DNA of 5,156 nt from contig JAFMSB010000157.1 of assembly GCA_017353815.1 (NCBI GenBank), positions 1 to 5,156 on the forward strand, written 5' to 3'. The position numbers were made by a program, and so were the translations under genes. Source of the DNA: Methylocapsa sp. Lineage in GTDB: Bacteria; Pseudomonadota; Alphaproteobacteria; Rhizobiales; Beijerinckiaceae. This document shows positions 1-5,156 of this stretch, piece by piece. The first letter of the stretch is position 1. Every line of letters starts with the position of its first letter. The notes below the pieces were generated by a model. That model did not search any database. It had not been told where the DNA came from and saw only the letters and a program-made list of their open reading frames with translations.

Positions 1-252
1 CAATCAATGCCGAGGCGTTCAAGACCTATGTCAGGGCCGAACTCCTCAAGACCTTGAAAACGGAGGACATCGTCGTTCTCGACAATCTCAACAGCCCCAA
101 GGGTAAGGCGGTGCGCAATGGTCAAAGCGACCGGCGCCAGGCTGTTCTTCCTGCCCTCCTACAGTCCCGGTCTCAACCCGATCGAGCAGGCCTTCGCAAA
201 AATCACCTGGCGAATGCCGGATACAGGTCAAGCTAAATGCAACACGCTCTAG
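1..252 (+). mobile_element. Right-end remnant of an IS630-family insertion sequence
   Basis: The first 236 bases carry the decayed 3' part of an IS630-type transposase. They are followed by a short non-coding tail ending in AACACGCTCTAG (241-252), which I take as the probable outer end of the element; IS630 elements insert at TA, and a TA lies at 250-251. The left end is outside the window and no matching inverted copy of this terminus occurs elsewhere here, so the exact boundary is an inference. The element cannot be autonomous because its transposase is broken. Confidence 0.6.
3..236 (+). pseudogene. IS630-family transposase, C-terminal fragment, frameshifted and internally deleted
   Basis: This is the C-terminal part of a DDE transposase; its beginning lies left of the window. 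From base 3 the frame reads INAEAFKTYVRAELLKTL and then DIVVLDNLNSPKGKAVRN, the segment carrying the second catalytic Asp (VVLDN). At about 118-121 the reading must move to another frame, where it continues as VKATGARLFFLPSYSPGLNP followed by IEQAFAKI, the segment with the catalytic Glu (NPIEQ). Aligning mentally to the family, a loss of two bases after the AAT codon explains the shift. Near base 203 the reading returns to the first frame as HLANAGYRSS and stop. The family normally has roughly 40 residues between the FAK segment and the terminal NAGY motif, so about 120 bases are missing. The two lesions cancel in frame, so an open but meaningless 60-codon frame survives from the TTG at 54. 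Family identity is recognised with good confidence; the exact size of each lesion is inferred. Confidence 0.85.
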
Positions 253-316
253 GCCTCAGAATGGACATGATTGCGCAGGAAATCGGCAGCGGACACACAG
301 GAGCCATCTAGCTATC

Positions 317-322
317 AGGAGG
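317..322 (+). promoter_or_regulatory. Shine-Dalgarno fixing a GTG start
   Basis: A perfect AGGAGG lies four bases upstream of the GTG at 327-329. The GTG is followed directly by a good signal peptide, so this site decides the start of the L,D-transpeptidase gene even though the codon is not ATG. No convincing -35/-10 pair was found in the 65 bases between the insertion-sequence remnant and this site. Confidence 0.75.
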
Positions 323-326
323 CGCC

Positions 327-1103
327 GTGCGGTACTTGGCTGCGGCCTTGCTTCTGCTGATTTCTGCCGAGGCTTCGGCGAACGGACTCGATTCACTTTT
401 GCAACCATTCGAGATCTTTGGCGCTCCCATGGCCGCGGTTCAGCGCGCCGTTCAGGGGCCGGCCCGGGCTGATCTTTCCAAAAAAGAACTCGCTTCCCTT
501 TTGAAACAAGCCAAGGCTCTAGGCGCTCCGATCGCCGCGGTTCAACGCGCCATTCAGATCTCGCGTGAGCCGGTATTTTCCAAAAAAGACGTGCTTGCGG
601 TCTTTGACATTTCCCAGCCGTCGGCGAAGAAAAGATTCTATGTTCTCGATTTCAAATCGGGCCGGGTCTCCGCCCACTACGCGGCCCATGGAAGAGATAA
701 TGGCCCCAGCGCAAAAGCTGTCAAATTTAAAGGCTTCCAGACAGACCTGGACATGACGCCGCTGGGCCCGCTCAAAACTGCTCATTCCGAAGTGCTGGAT
801 CCCTACAGGACAATCGTGGACCGGTACAACGGAACCGTCTATCCTGACTTGATTGTTTTAGCACTTGAGGGCGTTACCTCCTACAACAGTTACATCAATC
901 ATAATCCTCCGTACAAATGGTTCATCCACCCGAACTGGTACACGACCGCTGGTTTTCGCGCCAAAAATGGCGGCGTGCTGGGCAGGAGCAACGGTTGCGT
1001 CGTGGTCGATCCGGCGGAAAACAACCAGCTCGTCACCCTGCTTCAGGATGGAGCTCTGGTTTACGTGACGGTCGGAGATGCTCCGGTCGAACAGTACTTG
1101 TAG
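327..1103 (+). CDS. Secreted L,D-transpeptidase (YkuD-type catalytic domain)
   Basis: A 258-residue exported protein expected to act on peptidoglycan in the periplasm, where L,D-transpeptidases form 3-3 cross-links or attach proteins to peptide stems using a catalytic Cys. Residues 1-18 form a signal peptide (basic start, AALLLLIS core, cleavage likely after ASA). Residues 22-55 and 56-89 are a 34-residue tandem repeat sharing GAP(M/I)AAVQRA(V/I)Q and SKK(E/D). The catalytic domain begins near KKRFYVLDF (101-109), includes HGRDNG (121-126) and a TPLG turn (144-147), and ends with the active site: His201 in FIHPNW and Cys224 in GRSNGC, followed by VVVD. This arrangement best fits the YkuD_2-type L,D-transpeptidase family. 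It is divergent: IHP replaces the more usual IHG, and the family's serine-rich segment before the TPLG turn is not evident. The GTG start is supported by AGGAGG four bases upstream. It stands alone, between an insertion-sequence remnant and a parS site. Substrate and physiological role are not deducible. Confidence 0.88.
   Translation: MRYLAAALLLLISAEASANGLDSLLQPFEIFGAPMAAVQRAVQGPARADLSKKELASLLKQAKALGAPIAAVQRAIQISREPVFSKKDVLAVFDISQPSAKKRFYVLDFKSGRVSAHYAAHGRDNGPSAKAVKFKGFQTDLDMTPLGPLKTAHSEVLDPYRTIVDRYNGTVYPDLIVLALEGVTSYNSYINHNPPYKWFIHPNWYTTAGFRAKNGGVLGRSNGCVVVDPAENNQLVTLLQDGALVYVTVGDAPVEQYL
390..593 (+). repeat. Tandem in-gene duplication, two 102-bp units
   Basis: Two consecutive 102-bp units (390-491 and 492-593) encode residues 22-55 and 56-89 of the L,D-transpeptidase. 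The best-conserved core is 12 residues, GAPMAAVQRAVQ against GAPIAAVQRAIQ, and the DNA is also similar there (GGCGCTCC, GCCGCGGTTCA). The flanking part of each unit shares the SLL and SKK positions. The repeat lies between the signal peptide and the catalytic domain, so it probably forms a small helical spacer or wall-binding region; that role is inference. Confidence 0.8.
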
Positions 1104-1145
1104 TTCGAGCACTCGTTCTTAGGATGTTTAAAAGAATTCCAAAAA

Positions 1146-1161
1146 TGTTTCACGTGAAACA
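1146..1161. promoter_or_regulatory. parS: parS centromere site (ParB-binding palindrome)
   Basis: TGTTTCACGTGAAACA is an exact match to the canonical 16-bp bacterial chromosomal parS (TGTTNCACGTGAAACA). Symmetry extends to a 24-bp perfect palindrome at 1142-1165 (four A on the left, four T on the right). ParB clamps load at such sites with CTP, spread over neighbouring DNA, and are moved by ParA to segregate replication origins. Chromosomal parS sites usually lie close to oriC and are often intergenic, as here, 42 bases past the transpeptidase stop. No parA, parB, gid genes or DnaA-box cluster are visible in the window, so it would be a site away from its operon. A chance exact 16-mer in 5 kb is very unlikely. 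Confidence 0.9.
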
Positions 1162-1166
1162 TTTTG

Positions 1167-1191
1167 GTAAGGTTCCGGCCCAAAACCTTAC
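1167..1191. repeat. 8-bp inverted repeat beside parS
   Basis: GTAAGGTT (1167-1174) and AACCTTAC (1184-1191) are perfect inverted copies separated by nine bases, starting two bases after the parS-centred palindrome ends. There is no T-run after it, so it is not a typical intrinsic terminator. Its function is unknown; it could be a weak RNA hairpin or a protein site. Confidence 0.4.
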
Positions 1192-1535
1192 ATGCGAGAA
1201 ACAAGGTTTCGCTTTTGCCGAAGTAGGAACGGCGTATATGTATGTCCGATCAATAGCCGGTGCCGCCGCAAGCGCCTCAATCCAATTCCAGAGCGCAGCT
1301 TTCGCGGAGCTACCGCATTCACTTGGCTTTCCGGCTCATGCGCCCGATCAGGCTCTTCGAGGTCTCGCGCGCGGCGGTGCCTCGATGTCGCGCGGCCACG
1401 GCCCGACGTAGTTTCGTTAGTCGGACGGGATGGTGTATTGAGAGCGTTTTCCCGCTTGACGGATCCCGCACAGCGGACAATCCGCGCCGCGGGCTTGCTA
1501 ATGCAACAGAGCTATTCGCGCTGGACGCAAATTGA

Positions 1536-2069
1536 TCACGAAGAATTAACTTTTCGCCTTCGACGAGCGATCAAACTAAAGAAATTCAGCTTACGGTGCA
1601 AATCGCAGCCATACTGGAATTCGGGACAAAGCACTTCTTAGTATTATCTGCAATAATAACATCACTATTGATGTCCGTAACATTTCCAAGAGACACAGAA
1701 TCATCTTGTTTATTTTTGTTTCGCTACCAGTTATTATATTCCTATCCGATACAATTTCGAAGATAGATGGAATGTTATTTTATAGATCAATGATATTGGC
1801 ATGTTATGGACTAGTAATAATGCACATACTATTTGTTAGAAACATTATTATCAACCAGTTAAATATTGACGTGTGTTGCATTTGCTGGTATAATAATTTT
1901 TATTGTAGCTACATATGTCTTTAGTACAGCATACGTCCTTTCAGTCAAATTGTCTGGCTCTGGTCACAACGACGTTTTCATAAAAGATGCCGAGACATTG
2001 CATGACGCGGCAGTAATTATTATTTTATCACATCACTTGGTTTTTTTAAAGTGGACAAACAAGTTATAA
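1536..2069 (+). pseudogene. Eroded multi-pass membrane protein in an AT-rich island (unrecognised)
   Basis: I do not recognise this protein. Hydrophobic segments continue across two reading frames as if one gene had suffered two compensating frameshifts. The first frame, open from 1536, reads EIQLTVQIAAILEFGTKHF and then LVLSAIITSLLMSVTFPRD, and stops at 1764. The second frame (to 1924) gives LFIFVSLPVIIFLSDTIS and then FYRSMILACYGLVIMHILFV. The reading then returns to the first frame after 1863 with VAFAGIIIFIVATYVFSTAY and ends at TAA 2067-2069. About four membrane spans in roughly 170 residues can be pieced together. The first shift would lie near the T-rich run around 1700-1712, the second near 1863-1880. 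No start codon with a ribosome binding site is apparent; GTG at 1596 is the only early candidate. Composition is unlike the neighbours (about 33% G+C by hand count), suggesting acquired DNA. It may instead be AT-rich sequence that translates as hydrophobic by chance. Confidence 0.4.
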
Positions 2070-2094
2070 CAATTCCTTCTGGAAACGTTGTGAG

Positions 2095-2110
2095 ACTTGT
2101 TCATACAAGT
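2095..2110. repeat. Short inverted repeat, 6-bp arms with 4-base loop
   Basis: ACTTGT (2095-2100) and ACAAGT (2105-2110) pair perfectly around TCAT, 26 bases past the end of the membrane-protein remnant. It is AT-rich and lacks a following T-run on the plus strand, so it is at best a weak terminator relic. Confidence 0.3.
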
Positions 2111-2159
2111 TAGAAAAAATTGCGTTCGAGAAATTATAGGGTGGCCGCGTTCCCCGCCC

Positions 2160-2177
2160 GCCATGCCAGAGCATGGC
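2160..2177. repeat. Inverted repeat, 7-bp arms with 4-base loop
   Basis: GCCATGC (2160-2166) and GCATGGC (2171-2177) pair perfectly around CAGA. It sits near the point where composition changes from AT-rich to GC-rich. No T-tract follows on either strand, so an intrinsic terminator is not supported; function unknown. Confidence 0.4.
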
Positions 2178-2288
2178 AGCGATTCGAGCGCTCGTGCTCC
2201 TGGCCACTCCGTGTCGAGGCCCTGACTTCCATCTGTCTATCCATTTATTTCCCGCATCGTTTTTCCGTCTCGAATCTTTACGCAGCCA

Positions 2289-2411
2289 TCAGTGCCTCAA
2301 AGCAAACTGCTGCCGCGCGTCGGGTGGTGTTAATCTGCGGCCTAAAGAACGTTTCGAGACAACAGCGCCGGCGCCCTGCGCATGGGCATCAAAGGTCGAA
2401 TTGGCTTCCAT
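2289..2411 (-). CDS. Possible 40-residue small protein or truncated gene start (hypothetical)
   Basis: An ATG on the minus strand (complement of 2409-2411) is preceded by GGGAGGAGG (complement of 2415-2423), a very strong Shine-Dalgarno although AGGAGG itself is only three bases from the ATG. The frame encodes 40 residues, beginning MEANSTFDAHAQGAGAVVSK and ending FALRH before TGA. It has no hydrophobic segment, contains several Arg and Gln, and matches nothing I recognise. It lies 85 bases downstream of the reductase stop on the same strand and could be co-transcribed with it. It may be a real small gene, the start of a gene truncated by decay of the adjoining gap, or a coincidence; the main evidence is the ribosome binding site. 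Confidence 0.28.
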   Translation of the reverse strand: MEANSTFDAHAQGAGAVVSKRSLGRRLTPPDARQQFALRH

Positions 2412-2496
2412 AGGCCTCCTCCCGGAATCGAATTCGGCTTCTGGCGGAAAGTACAAATTCAAAACGGCTACTTGCAACCAGGTGAACCGATCGGCG

Positions 2497-3510
2497 TCAT
2501 TCCGGCGGCGCCATAAAACCGGGGCCAACCGGATCGGTGATGGTTTCGTGCAAAATGCGGTCGATCTCGGCCAAGGTTGCGGCGTCGAGTGACCAGCCGG
2601 AGACTTCGTCGACCGCCTGCAACTGACTGGGATGGCGCGCGCCCCACAGCGCCGTGGTAATGCCTTTGTCAAGCACAAAGCGCACGGCGAGGTGAATGAC
2701 CCGCTTGCCGAAGCGCCTTTGGGCAAGCTCATCGAGGCGCGCGACGGCAGCAATATATTGGCCAAATCGGGGCTGCTGAAACTTAGGGTCCACGCGGCGC
2801 AAGTCGTCGCCCTCAAAAACCGTATTCTCCCGCATGCGGCCCGATAGCAGCGCGCGGCACAGCGCCCCATAACCAAAGGTCGCGATCCCGTTTTTCTTGC
2901 AGTAAGGCAGAATCTCGGCCTCGATCTCGCGCTCGAACAAATTATAAGGCGGCTGGAGCACATGAATGGGTGCTACCCGCCGGAACTGCTCCATCTGATC
3001 GACGGAACAGTTGCTCACACCAATCGCGCCGATCTTCCCCGCGTTAAACAGGCTCAGCATGGCGTCCGCGGTTTCCTCAAAGGACGTAGCGTGATCCGGC
3101 CAATGGATCTGATAGACGTCGATGTGATCCGTTTGCAACCGCCGCAAAGAATCCTCGCACTCGCGCAAGATTCGCTCGCGGCGCGAATTGCGCCAAATCT
3201 TGCCATCTTTCCATTCAAGCCCAACTTTGGTGGCGATACGCACACGTCCGCGCAGGCCCGCGCCCGCAATTGCCTTGCCTACAATCTCCTCGGAGCGGCC
3301 AAAGCCATAGACCGGCGCGGTGTCGATGAGATTGATGCCATGGTCCAAGGCGGCGCGAATCGTTGCAATCGATTCCGCTTCATCGGTTCCGCCCCACAAC
3401 CAGCCGCCGATCGCCCAAGTGCCGACCGCGACGCGCGAAACTTTTAGCGGGGTGCCGGGAATCCCGGCGAGCTCAGGGCCATTCGCAAGAGTCTCAGCTG
3501 GATGAACCAT
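2497..3510 (-). CDS. Aldo/keto reductase family oxidoreductase
   Basis: A 337-residue cytoplasmic NAD(P)H-dependent oxidoreductase with the TIM-barrel aldo/keto reductase fold, predicted to reduce aldehydes or ketones to alcohols. The full catalytic tetrad is present: Asp63 and Tyr68 in LIDTAPVYGFGRSEE, Lys95 in IATKVG, and His136 in YQIHWPD. Further family hallmarks are VAVGTWAIGG near the N-terminus (27-36), GAIGVSN (161-167), QPPYNLF (186-192) and the late cofactor-binding segment WGARHPSQL (289-297). Length is normal for single-domain members of the YhdN-like bacterial group. The ATG start is supported by AAGGAG (complement of 3518-3523) seven bases upstream. The gene is divergent from the membrane-protein gene, with 213 bases between the two starts. 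The true substrate cannot be told from sequence. The family call is very secure; no truncation or missing key residue is seen. Confidence 0.95.
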   Translation of the reverse strand: MVHPAETLANGPELAGIPGTPLKVSRVAVGTWAIGGWLWGGTDEAESIATIRAALDHGINLIDTAPVYGFGRSEEIVGKAIAGAGLRGRVRIATKVGLEWKDGKIWRNSRRERILRECEDSLRRLQTDHIDVYQIHWPDHATSFEETADAMLSLFNAGKIGAIGVSNCSVDQMEQFRRVAPIHVLQPPYNLFEREIEAEILPYCKKNGIATFGYGALCRALLSGRMRENTVFEGDDLRRVDPKFQQPRFGQYIAAVARLDELAQRRFGKRVIHLAVRFVLDKGITTALWGARHPSQLQAVDEVSGWSLDAATLAEIDRILHETITDPVGPGFMAPPE

Positions 3511-3708
3511 CGTCTTGCTCCTTTTGGCGTTACAAACGTCAGCCTATGGTGACAACGATTTAACCCGCTGCTCGTTGCTCTCTGACTGCAAAGGTTTTGA
3601 CAAGGCGTTGGCCCGCCAGCTCCCAAACCGCTAAGATGCAGTCAGTCGCCTTCGCGCAGGACCGCAACAGAAAAATAATTTTCGTATGGCAAGAAGAGCG
3701 CGAAAGCA

Positions 3709-3714
3709 AAGGAG
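3709..3714 (+). promoter_or_regulatory. Shine-Dalgarno favouring a TTG start at 3724
   Basis: AAGGAG ends nine bases before TTG 3724-3726, a normal spacing. The frame is open only back to 3679 (TAA at 3676), and no in-frame ATG or GTG lies between that stop and the conserved N-terminal region. TTG 3715 touches the ribosome binding site and is therefore unlikely. The ATG at 3686 is in a different frame. Confidence 0.6.
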
Positions 3715-3723
3715 TTGCGGTTT

Positions 3724-5156
3724 TTGCGCGCCGGTCCGGATCAAACTGATCGCATTTTGCGGCTGTTGGCGTGTGCGGGGGCGATTTTGCCCATCTGGAT
3801 CGCAACTCACCCCTATAAAGGGATTGTTCACGACGGCAGGCTGTACACGATTCAAGCGTTAAACGGGCTGGAAGGAGGCCGGTTTTCACAGGACCTTTAC
3901 TTCCGGTTCGGGTCGCAGGATTCTTTAAGTTTTTTCTCTTTCTTCTATGAGCCGCTCATCGCGGCTCTTGGCCCGGCCCGAGGCCATCTCTGCGCTACCG
4001 TGCTCGGCGCCGTTGCTTGGGTCGCCGCGCTCACTTTTCTTTTGCGCTCTTTGTTGAGTAACCGCCGCGAAATGCTCGCCGCCGCTGTCGCCTGCATCGT
4101 CCTCGATGCAGATTATGGCGGCCTCAATGTGTTTCATTATGGCGAAAACTTTGTCACGCCGCGAATCTTCGCCGAATCCTTGGTGATGGTTGCGCTCGCC
4201 TTTTGTATGCGCGGGCGGGCCGTTGGCTGCAGCCTTTGCCTTTTGGCCGCCGCCGCGATTCATCCGATCATGGCCGCAACAGGAATGGCGGTAGCTGGAG
4301 CCTGGGCCGTATTCCAAGACCGCAGGGTGCTGATTCTGATCGGCGCAGGCGCGTTCACCGGAATCGTGCTTGCCATGGTGGGCGTCCCGCCTTTTGCGCG
4401 GTTGCTCGCAACCTTCGACCCGGACTGGTATGCGATTGTATGGAAGCGCTGCGGCTTCGCCTTTTTGTCGCGCTGGAGCGCGGGAAATGCTTTGCATGTT
4501 GCTGCCGTGGGCTCCACCTTATGGGCCGCTTACGTGCTGGGCAACGCAACCGAGCGGCGCCTGATCGCCTGCGTGGCGATTGCCTCGGCGGGCGGCCTTT
4601 TGGCGTCGCTCGCAGGAGGTGAGATTTTCCACAATGTCCTCCTTGTCAATGTCCAGCCGTGGCGGATGTTGTGGCTCGCCACGCTCTTAGCCAATGCCGC
4701 CATCGCAATCGTTCTGATTCGTCTGCCGCCGTCCCGGTTTTCGCGCGAAATGTTTTTTTGGGCCGCGGGCTTGTCAGCGCTCACGACGGTTGGCTTGCAG
4801 CTCGCTCCCGTTGCGGCAATGACCCAATTGCTCGCCGCCCTGGCTTTCGGCTTCGAAGAGAAGCGCCGCGCGCCGCTGCCCAGGGCGGCCCAGCTGCTAA
4901 GCGTGATCCCTCCACTCGCGGGGACAGCCGCCACGGCCGGCTTGCTCTATTTGAAAACCGAAATGTCCGATGTCTGGCCAGCCTTGGCGCTCACCGGATT
5001 GCTTATTGCGGCGTGCCTCATTCTGGCGTTTGGCGAGGCGGACAAGCTTCGAGGCGCTTTCCTGTATTCCGCAATGCTCGCGGCAATCTTGGCCAGCCTC
5101 GCTCTCTTTGATCAGCGATCCGATTGGCAAAAATTCCTCGAAACCGGTCCCCCATC
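3724..5156 (+). CDS. Polytopic integral membrane protein, C-terminus beyond window
   Basis: The frame stays open for 477 codons from TTG 3724 and leaves the window without a stop. The protein has roughly a dozen hydrophobic segments: one at about residues 11-28 (ILRLLACAGAILPIWIA), then others such as LCATVLGAVAWVAALTFLL, CLLAAAAIHPIMAATGMAV, VLILIGAGAFTGIVLAMVG, MLWLATLLANAAIAIVLI and GAFLYSAMLAAILASLALF. After the first span comes a polar loop, THPYKGIVHDGRLYTIQAL (28-46), then FSQDLYFRFGSQDSLSFFS (54-72), rich in Asp and aromatics. A long hydrophobic protein with acidic residues (Asp37, Asp57, Asp66) in the first outer loop resembles GT-C-type lipid-linked glycosyltransferases, but no diagnostic motif proves this, so it is left as a membrane protein of unknown function. 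The start is chosen from AAGGAG nine bases upstream. Codon use and GC content match a resident gene. It is divergent from the reductase with no evident functional link. Confidence 0.8.
   Translation, partial: MRAGPDQTDRILRLLACAGAILPIWIATHPYKGIVHDGRLYTIQALNGLEGGRFSQDLYFRFGSQDSLSFFSFFYEPLIAALGPARGHLCATVLGAVAWVAALTFLLRSLLSNRREMLAAAVACIVLDADYGGLNVFHYGENFVTPRIFAESLVMVALAFCMRGRAVGCSLCLLAAAAIHPIMAATGMAVAGAWAVFQDRRVLILIGAGAFTGIVLAMVGVPPFARLLATFDPDWYAIVWKRCGFAFLSRWSAGNALHVAAVGSTLWAAYVLGNATERRLIACVAIASAGGLLASLAGGEIFHNVLLVNVQPWRMLWLATLLANAAIAIVLIRLPPSRFSREMFFWAAGLSALTTVGLQLAPVAAMTQLLAALAFGFEEKRRAPLPRAAQLLSVIPPLAGTAATAGLLYLKTEMSDVWPALALTGLLIAACLILAFGEADKLRGAFLYSAMLAAILASLALFDQRSDWQKFLETGPP

Larger units (their letters stand above)
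1104..1535. other. GC-rich gap without a convincing gene; contains parS
   Basis: Between the transpeptidase stop and the AT-rich island lie about 430 bases with no gene I can support. Several frames stay open on both strands, including 107 codons on the minus strand (1191-1511) that lack a usable early start codon. None shows a ribosome binding site, a recognisable motif or a sensible composition. Three overlapping open plus-strand frames across 1260-1411 indicate that openness here reflects GC-rich sequence with few stops. The identified content is the parS palindrome at 1146-1161 and an 8-bp inverted repeat beside it. Decayed coding or mobile DNA cannot be excluded. Confidence 0.5.
2070..2496. 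other. Gene-poor gap between AT-rich island and aldo/keto reductase
   Basis: This stretch returns to GC-rich composition at about 2140. Long plus-strand frames cross it but show no recognisable domain or ribosome binding site, and one of them overlaps the 3' end of the well-supported reductase on the other strand. It contains two short perfect inverted repeats (2095-2110 and 2160-2177) and a possible small minus-strand ORF (2289-2411). No clear terminator for the reductase was found. Confidence 0.45.

Noticed and set aside
1142..1165. Reading the palindrome as an intrinsic terminator of the transpeptidase gene
   Set aside because: A perfect palindrome with no loop and an AT-rich base is a poor terminator, while the centre matches parS exactly.
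917..1411. 164-codon plus-strand ORF overlapping the L,D-transpeptidase end and parS
   Set aside because: Overlaps a well-supported gene in another frame and reads through the parS palindrome; no protein-like features.
1192..1641. 149-codon plus-strand ORF downstream of parS
   Set aside because: No ribosome binding site, no recognisable domain, Arg- and Ser-rich composition typical of out-of-frame GC-rich sequence, and it crosses the sharp composition boundary.
2133..2138. TATAAT on the minus strand as a -10 box
   Set aside because: The expected -35 position is GGCGGG and no gene begins downstream on that strand.
2173..2592. 139-codon plus-strand ORF before the reductase
   Set aside because: Runs antisense into the 3' end of the intact aldo/keto reductase and has no ribosome binding site or domain.
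2962..3447. 161-codon plus-strand ORF inside the reductase
   Set aside because: Antisense shadow of the reductase, whose catalytic motifs are all on the minus strand.
3597..3602. TTGACA resembling a -35 box upstream of the membrane-protein gene
   Set aside because: The position 17 bases downstream holds CTCCCA, and the nearest -10-like sequence (TAAGAT, 3632) is 29 bases away, so no promoter is supported.
3925..4497. 190-codon minus-strand ORF inside the membrane-protein gene
   Set aside because: Antisense to a frame with coherent transmembrane segments; its translation is charged and low in hydrophobic order, as expected of a shadow.

Overview
The window looks like chromosomal DNA of a GC-rich alphaproteobacterium, probably Rhizobiales-like. 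This rests on overall composition, the style of the IS630-type transposase remnant, and an aldo/keto reductase and an L,D-transpeptidase of alphaproteobacterial flavour. The assignment is an impression from protein character, not from a database search. Three intact coding regions are well supported, and one of them runs off the right edge.

Layout: (1) 1-252 is the decayed 3' end of an IS630-family insertion sequence, with a frameshift and an internal deletion in the transposase. (2) 327-1103 (+) encodes a secreted L,D-transpeptidase (YkuD-type) with a signal peptide, a 34-residue tandem repeat and a GRSNGC active-site motif. (3) Just downstream, 1146-1161 is a perfect 16-bp parS centromere site (ParB-binding palindrome) inside a 24-bp perfect palindrome, with no parA or parB gene in view. 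(4) 1168-1535 is GC-rich with no convincing gene. (5) About 1536-2069 is an AT-rich island (hand count 138 G+C in 420 bases, about 33%, over 1681-2100) that reads as an eroded multi-pass membrane protein spread over two frames. (6) 2070-2496 is a gene-poor gap with two small inverted repeats and, on the minus strand, a possible 40-codon ORF behind a strong Shine-Dalgarno. (7) 2497-3510 (-) is an intact aldo/keto reductase with its full catalytic tetrad. (8) From 3724 (+) to the window end runs an unterminated frame of at least 477 codons for a polytopic membrane protein, divergent from the reductase and most likely starting at TTG.

The genes do not form an obvious pathway. The left half (IS remnant, parS, AT-rich pseudogene, gene-poor gaps) looks like a worn insertion hotspot around a segregation site. 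The right half is a conventional divergent pair. No complete new multi-gene system is visible; the most notable single element is the lone perfect parS.
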